Origin: Nakaseomyces glabratus | Lineage: Eukaryota; Ascomycota; Saccharomycetes; Saccharomycetales; Saccharomycetaceae | NCBI RefSeq assembly: GCF_010111755.1 | Contig: NC_088951.1 | Location: 124,001-188,000, forward strand | Length of the DNA stretch: 64,000 nt | Reading direction: 5' to 3' | Program-made: the position numbers and the translations under genes | Part shown: piece after piece, positions 60,851-64,000 of the stretch | Numbering within the stretch: the first letter of the stretch is position 1 | Layout: each line of letters begins with the position of its first letter | The notes under the pieces: model-generated | The model's database searches: none | The model's input: only the letters and a program-made list of their open reading frames with translations | Told to the model about the DNA's origin: nothing

Positions 60851-61587
60851 GGCGCCAGCGCCACCAGCTACGCCCATACACTGCGCAATTGGGAAATATG
60901 GAAAAAATAAATTATATAAAAGTCACGTGTGTAATGAATTTTTAGTCTAAAATAAAGGATTTAACCGTCTAATTGGGATCAGTTAAAATTGCTAAAAGGG
61001 TTTGGCCCGGATATAAGTTTAGACTAGACCCTTGGTGGGGGGGGGGGGGGGGGTGAGGTGTCCCTAACGTCTGCAAACTGGTGGGAAAGCAGCCATGTTC
61101 TTCCCCCCCCCCCACACACAACTACACATACAATTGATCTTTGGAGCAAGCCTCTTGTAAATACATTTTTCATGGAGCAATTTAGCCAAGAGGACACGAA
61201 ATGCCCACTTTGGGATTCCCCTCCAAGGAAAGCAGCACTGTAGTATTAAAATAGATCTTGCCTAAATCTAGATTTGGATTTGACTTTGAAAAAAGAAATG
61301 AAAGCTAGATCCGTCTTAGCTGGCCCTAGCCATTGTGGCCCTGTGCAGCTCTTCATTAGAAGGAGATTCAGAATTTTTTTGGCTGCAACTTTTAGAGCTA
61401 CGTTTCTCTGTCATGCACGAGAGGTTGATTTGTAGAATGATGGCGTACGTTTTATCAAAAATGTTTTATATAGCTTGCATAGGCAATTGAAAACTAATAT
61501 AAAGGCCAATTCTTGCCCAGGGATATAAAGTTCCTGTTCTGAGACCAAATAGCAAACCGAAGCTGGCTTGATACAGTAAATTCAGTG
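60851..61587. promoter_or_regulatory. PNC1-OCH1 intergenic region with poly-G and poly-C tracts
   Basis: 737 bp. A run of 17 G (61037-61053) and a run of 11 C (61103-61113) lie 50 bp apart and can pair as a long hairpin or form G-quadruplexes. A TATA box (TATAAAG, 61524-61530) precedes OCH1. No gene is called. Confidence 0.55.
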
Positions 61588-62997
61588 ATGAGTAAATGGC
61601 AGAAGAGGCACATAGTGCTTGCGGTGCTGGTGCTGGTGGTATTCTTACGTGTTCACGGTAATTTGCGAGGCTTGAGCGGGCAATTCAGAGCTAAGTACCC
61701 AAAGAATTATCTGGTGTCTAACGGTGATACTTCCGGTTTGAACTTGAAGCAGCTCAAGTTCAATTCCAATGATCTACGGTCTGATTTGAGCAAAGCTTTC
61801 CCTTATGATCCTTCAAAGCCTATACCAAGACGTGTGTGGCAGACTTGGAAAGTACCAATAGACTCACCAGAATTCCCTGGTGATCTGAAACCGTACGTTT
61901 CCAGGTGGGAATCCAACAGCTATGAAGTTGATGAGGATGAGATATATTCACAAGAGAATGAGCAGAACTACTATTTACTCCCAGATGACCAAATTGAGTC
62001 AATCTTGGAGAGTTTCTACGGTGAAGTGCCGATAATAGTGCAGGCTTATAAGCTGATGCCCAGTAATATATTGAAGGCTGACTTCCTACGGTATCTGCTG
62101 TTATATGCCAGAGGTGGTATATATAGTGACATTGATACGTTCCCATTGAAAGATTTCAGGGATTGGCCTTCCATGAACCAAGAAGATATGAAGAAATTGA
62201 AGAAAGCCAAGATAATTCCATACAAGAACTTTGATAAAACAATGATAAACGGTATGAACTTTATTGATCCAGGTCTGGTAGTTGGTATTGAGGCCGACCC
62301 TGATAGACCTGACTGGGCTGACTGGTACTCCAGGAGAGTGCAATTTTGTCAATGGACAATTCAAAGTAAGCCTGGACATCCTGTTCTAAGAGAGCTAATT
62401 CTGAATATAACGGCTACCACCATATATTCTTCAGCTAAAACTCCTGCCCATTTGAAGTCATTGATTGATAATTCTGCCGATGAAAAAGATTTCAATATCA
62501 ATTATAGACATCGTAGGAGGTTTGATAAAGAATATGATCACAGTCAAAAGAAACAAAGGAAAAATGTTGATGGTACTGATATTATGAACTGGACTGGTCC
62601 AGGTATCTTCTCTGACAGCATTCTAAATTACTTGACTAATATCATTAGAAAGAACCGCAATATATTGTTATTGAATAGTAACTTAGATTCAAAACAAAAA
62701 GAAATACCCTCCTCAGCAGCAGGTTCTCAAGAGGAAGAGGAAGAAGAAGACTTAACTTATTCGACAAAGAAGTTTTATAATGAAATTTCAACTAGTCTAT
62801 TATCATCTGCAAAGATGCCATGGGAGTTTTTCTCACTAATAACAGAACCTTTATTAGTAGATGACATTATGGTATTACCTATTACTAGTTTTTCTCCTGA
62901 TGTGATGCAAATGCAGGCCGAAAGTAGTCAGCACGAATTGGCACTTGTGAAACATATGTTTCATGGTAGTTGGAAAGAAGAGGCTGACGGGCATTAA
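61588..62997 (+). CDS. OCH1: Alpha-1,6-mannosyltransferase initiating outer chains
   Basis: 469 residues from the ATG at 61588; the frame extends one codon further up to a GTG. It is a type II Golgi membrane protein: short cytoplasmic N-tail, anchor at about 8-23 (HIVLAVLVLVVFLRVH), then a lumenal catalytic domain of the Och1/GT32 family. Motifs seen: PRRVWQTWK (about 72), LKADFLRYLLLYARGGIYSDIDTFPL with the DxD metal site (about 160-185), and NWTGPGIFSD (about 331). Och1 adds the first alpha-1,6-mannose to the N-glycan core, on which the outer mannan chain is built. Position after PNC1 fits YGL038C. The inserted Glu-rich stretch near residue 385 is unusual but in frame. Confidence 0.93.
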   Translation: MSKWQKRHIVLAVLVLVVFLRVHGNLRGLSGQFRAKYPKNYLVSNGDTSGLNLKQLKFNSNDLRSDLSKAFPYDPSKPIPRRVWQTWKVPIDSPEFPGDLKPYVSRWESNSYEVDEDEIYSQENEQNYYLLPDDQIESILESFYGEVPIIVQAYKLMPSNILKADFLRYLLLYARGGIYSDIDTFPLKDFRDWPSMNQEDMKKLKKAKIIPYKNFDKTMINGMNFIDPGLVVGIEADPDRPDWADWYSRRVQFCQWTIQSKPGHPVLRELILNITATTIYSSAKTPAHLKSLIDNSADEKDFNINYRHRRRFDKEYDHSQKKQRKNVDGTDIMNWTGPGIFSDSILNYLTNIIRKNRNILLLNSNLDSKQKEIPSSAAGSQEEEEEEDLTYSTKKFYNEISTSLLSSAKMPWEFFSLITEPLLVDDIMVLPITSFSPDVMQMQAESSQHELALVKHMFHGSWKEEADGH

Positions 62998-63255
62998 ATG
63001 TCTATTAGAACTGTTTCATAAATATGCATATAGAGAATAATCAATCACTCAGGTATCATAGTCAATACATAAATAAGTGAATAAACTGCTATCGACAGTT
63101 CCAAAAAATTATTACAAGATTCGGGACGAGGTGTATCTGCATTGTTCAATGAATGAATAGAAGCTGGATGATCAGTATTTACATTAATTACTTCTAGTCT
63201 TTTTGCATAATGATTAGTTATTATGGAATATTTACAATTATGACTGTCTTTTTAT

Positions 63256-64000
63256 TTACATTCTATCTACAGGTGTTACCCCCAGCAACTTCAGTCCATT
63301 ATATAGTATTTGTCTCGAAGCCATGAAAAGATGTAGTCTGGCTTTTGCAACATCATCTGGTTGTCCTGATACCCACACAGTACGATAGCATTTTGATACT
63401 TGATGTGCGATCTTGAATAAGTATGTTACCAATGTTGATGGCTCCCTGGTTTCTAGAGCTTTTTTTAGAACTTCGTGGTACCGGCTCATTACCCTTACTA
63501 AATCAAGGGCATCTTGCTCTCCTATCAATTCATAATTAACTGGTGTTAAACTTTCATGGAGGTGTTTATTTTTGAGTTCAATAGATTTAAGCCTGGAATG
63601 AGCATATTCCAGATATGGGCCTGTATCACCCTCGAAAGTAAGCATTCTCTCCCATTTGAATTTATAGTTGTTTTTTCTTTTACTTTGCATATCCTGAATC
63701 ATAACAGCAGATGTGCCTATCAGGTATGCAATTTCAGATGGATTTTTAACCTGAGTAAATTTTACGTCATTCTTCGACATTACACTTAACATTTGCTGTT
63801 GTGCTTCCTCTAGAATATTATCTAGAAATATCACGGTACCCTTTCTTGTAGACATTCCTTGAACCATGCCAAAGTTAATGTGTTCCAATGAGGTTGCCCA
63901 TTCAAATTTCAGTTCCTTGAGAATTTGATACAATTGTTTCATGTGGAGATCTTGTTGGGAGGCTACTACGTATATCATTTTGTCGAAATTATATTCTCTT
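63256..64000 (-). CDS. Arginyl-tRNA synthetase, C-terminal part
   Basis: The minus-strand frame enters from beyond base 64000 and ends at the TAA at 63258-63256, leaving 247 codons. It shows the class I ArgRS C-terminal half: FDKMIYVVASQQDLH, the MSTRKGTVIFLDNIL stretch that replaces the KMSKS loop, FKWERMLTFEGDTGPYLEYAHSRL, and the anticodon-binding helical domain ending in the conserved LLGVTPVDRM. The enzyme charges tRNA-Arg. S. cerevisiae has a cytosolic (RRS1, YDR341C) and a mitochondrial (MSR1, YHR091C) form. Codon use here is not highly biased, which leans towards the mitochondrial type, but the deciding N-terminus is outside the window. Confidence 0.92.
   Translation of the reverse strand, partial: REYNFDKMIYVVASQQDLHMKQLYQILKELKFEWATSLEHINFGMVQGMSTRKGTVIFLDNILEEAQQQMLSVMSKNDVKFTQVKNPSEIAYLIGTSAVMIQDMQSKRKNNYKFKWERMLTFEGDTGPYLEYAHSRLKSIELKNKHLHESLTPVNYELIGEQDALDLVRVMSRYHEVLKKALETREPSTLVTYLFKIAHQVSKCYRTVWVSGQPDDVAKARLHLFMASRQILYNGLKLLGVTPVDRM

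Noticed and set aside
60924..61010. TCACGTG followed by AT-rich DNA, considered as a point centromere
   Set aside because: No CDEIII-like CCGAA element lies at the required distance.
1..64000. CRISPR array, transposon or LTR
   Set aside because: The only regular arrays are coding repeats and short promoter repeats; no long terminal repeats, integrase or reverse transcriptase frames were found.

Overview
The window is nuclear DNA of a budding yeast of the Nakaseomyces group, almost certainly Candida glabrata (Nakaseomyces glabratus), probably from chromosome A. The call rests on AT-rich intergenic DNA with compact single-exon genes, long stretches of Saccharomyces cerevisiae gene order, TACTAAC branch points in the few introns, and two large cell-wall adhesins whose N-terminal lectin domain is of the Epa (PA14) type known from this species. 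Locus names are from memory of the family and of the S. cerevisiae gene order; no search was run.

Left block (1-13.6 kb): YPL272C-like gene (partial), ATP15, MDL2, KAR9, PLC1, ACM1, DIP5. This is the S. cerevisiae chromosome XVI-left order, with DIM1 missing between ACM1 and DIP5. Middle block (16-37.5 kb): an orthodox aquaporin, a GIT1-family glycerophosphodiester transporter, then a tandem duplication of about 9.1 kb in which each unit carries an EPA adhesin gene followed by PGD1 (MED3, a Mediator tail subunit). Right block (37.9-64 kb): TRP5, CWH41, SCW11, tRNA-Phe, RPL30, RPL24, AGA2, HOP2, MIG1, a 118-codon orphan, SEC9, a 641-codon gene I could not name, PNC1, OCH1 and the 3' end of an arginyl-tRNA synthetase gene. 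Apart from SEC9, the orphan and the synthetase this is the S. cerevisiae chromosome VII-left order from PGD1 to OCH1. The EPA genes therefore sit at or near an evolutionary breakpoint between two ancestral blocks, and the second PGD1 copy, next to TRP5, is the one in the ancestral place.

The tandem duplication is mosaic. The EPA promoters and lectin domains have diverged, while everything from a sharp point at the start of the Cys-rich stalk to just beyond PGD1 is nearly identical, which suggests gene conversion. Within the second EPA gene, 12 stalk units are duplicated again.

Smaller points that simple reading-frame calling misses: RPL30 has an ATG-only first exon with the GTCAGT splice site and the GACCGGAG element of its known autoregulatory kink-turn; HOP2 ends in a 9-codon last exon; AGA2 carries a full two-sided alpha2-Mcm1 operator; and two GC-rich hairpin-rich blocks (47.2-47.75 kb and 53.55-53.8 kb) have no protein-coding explanation.
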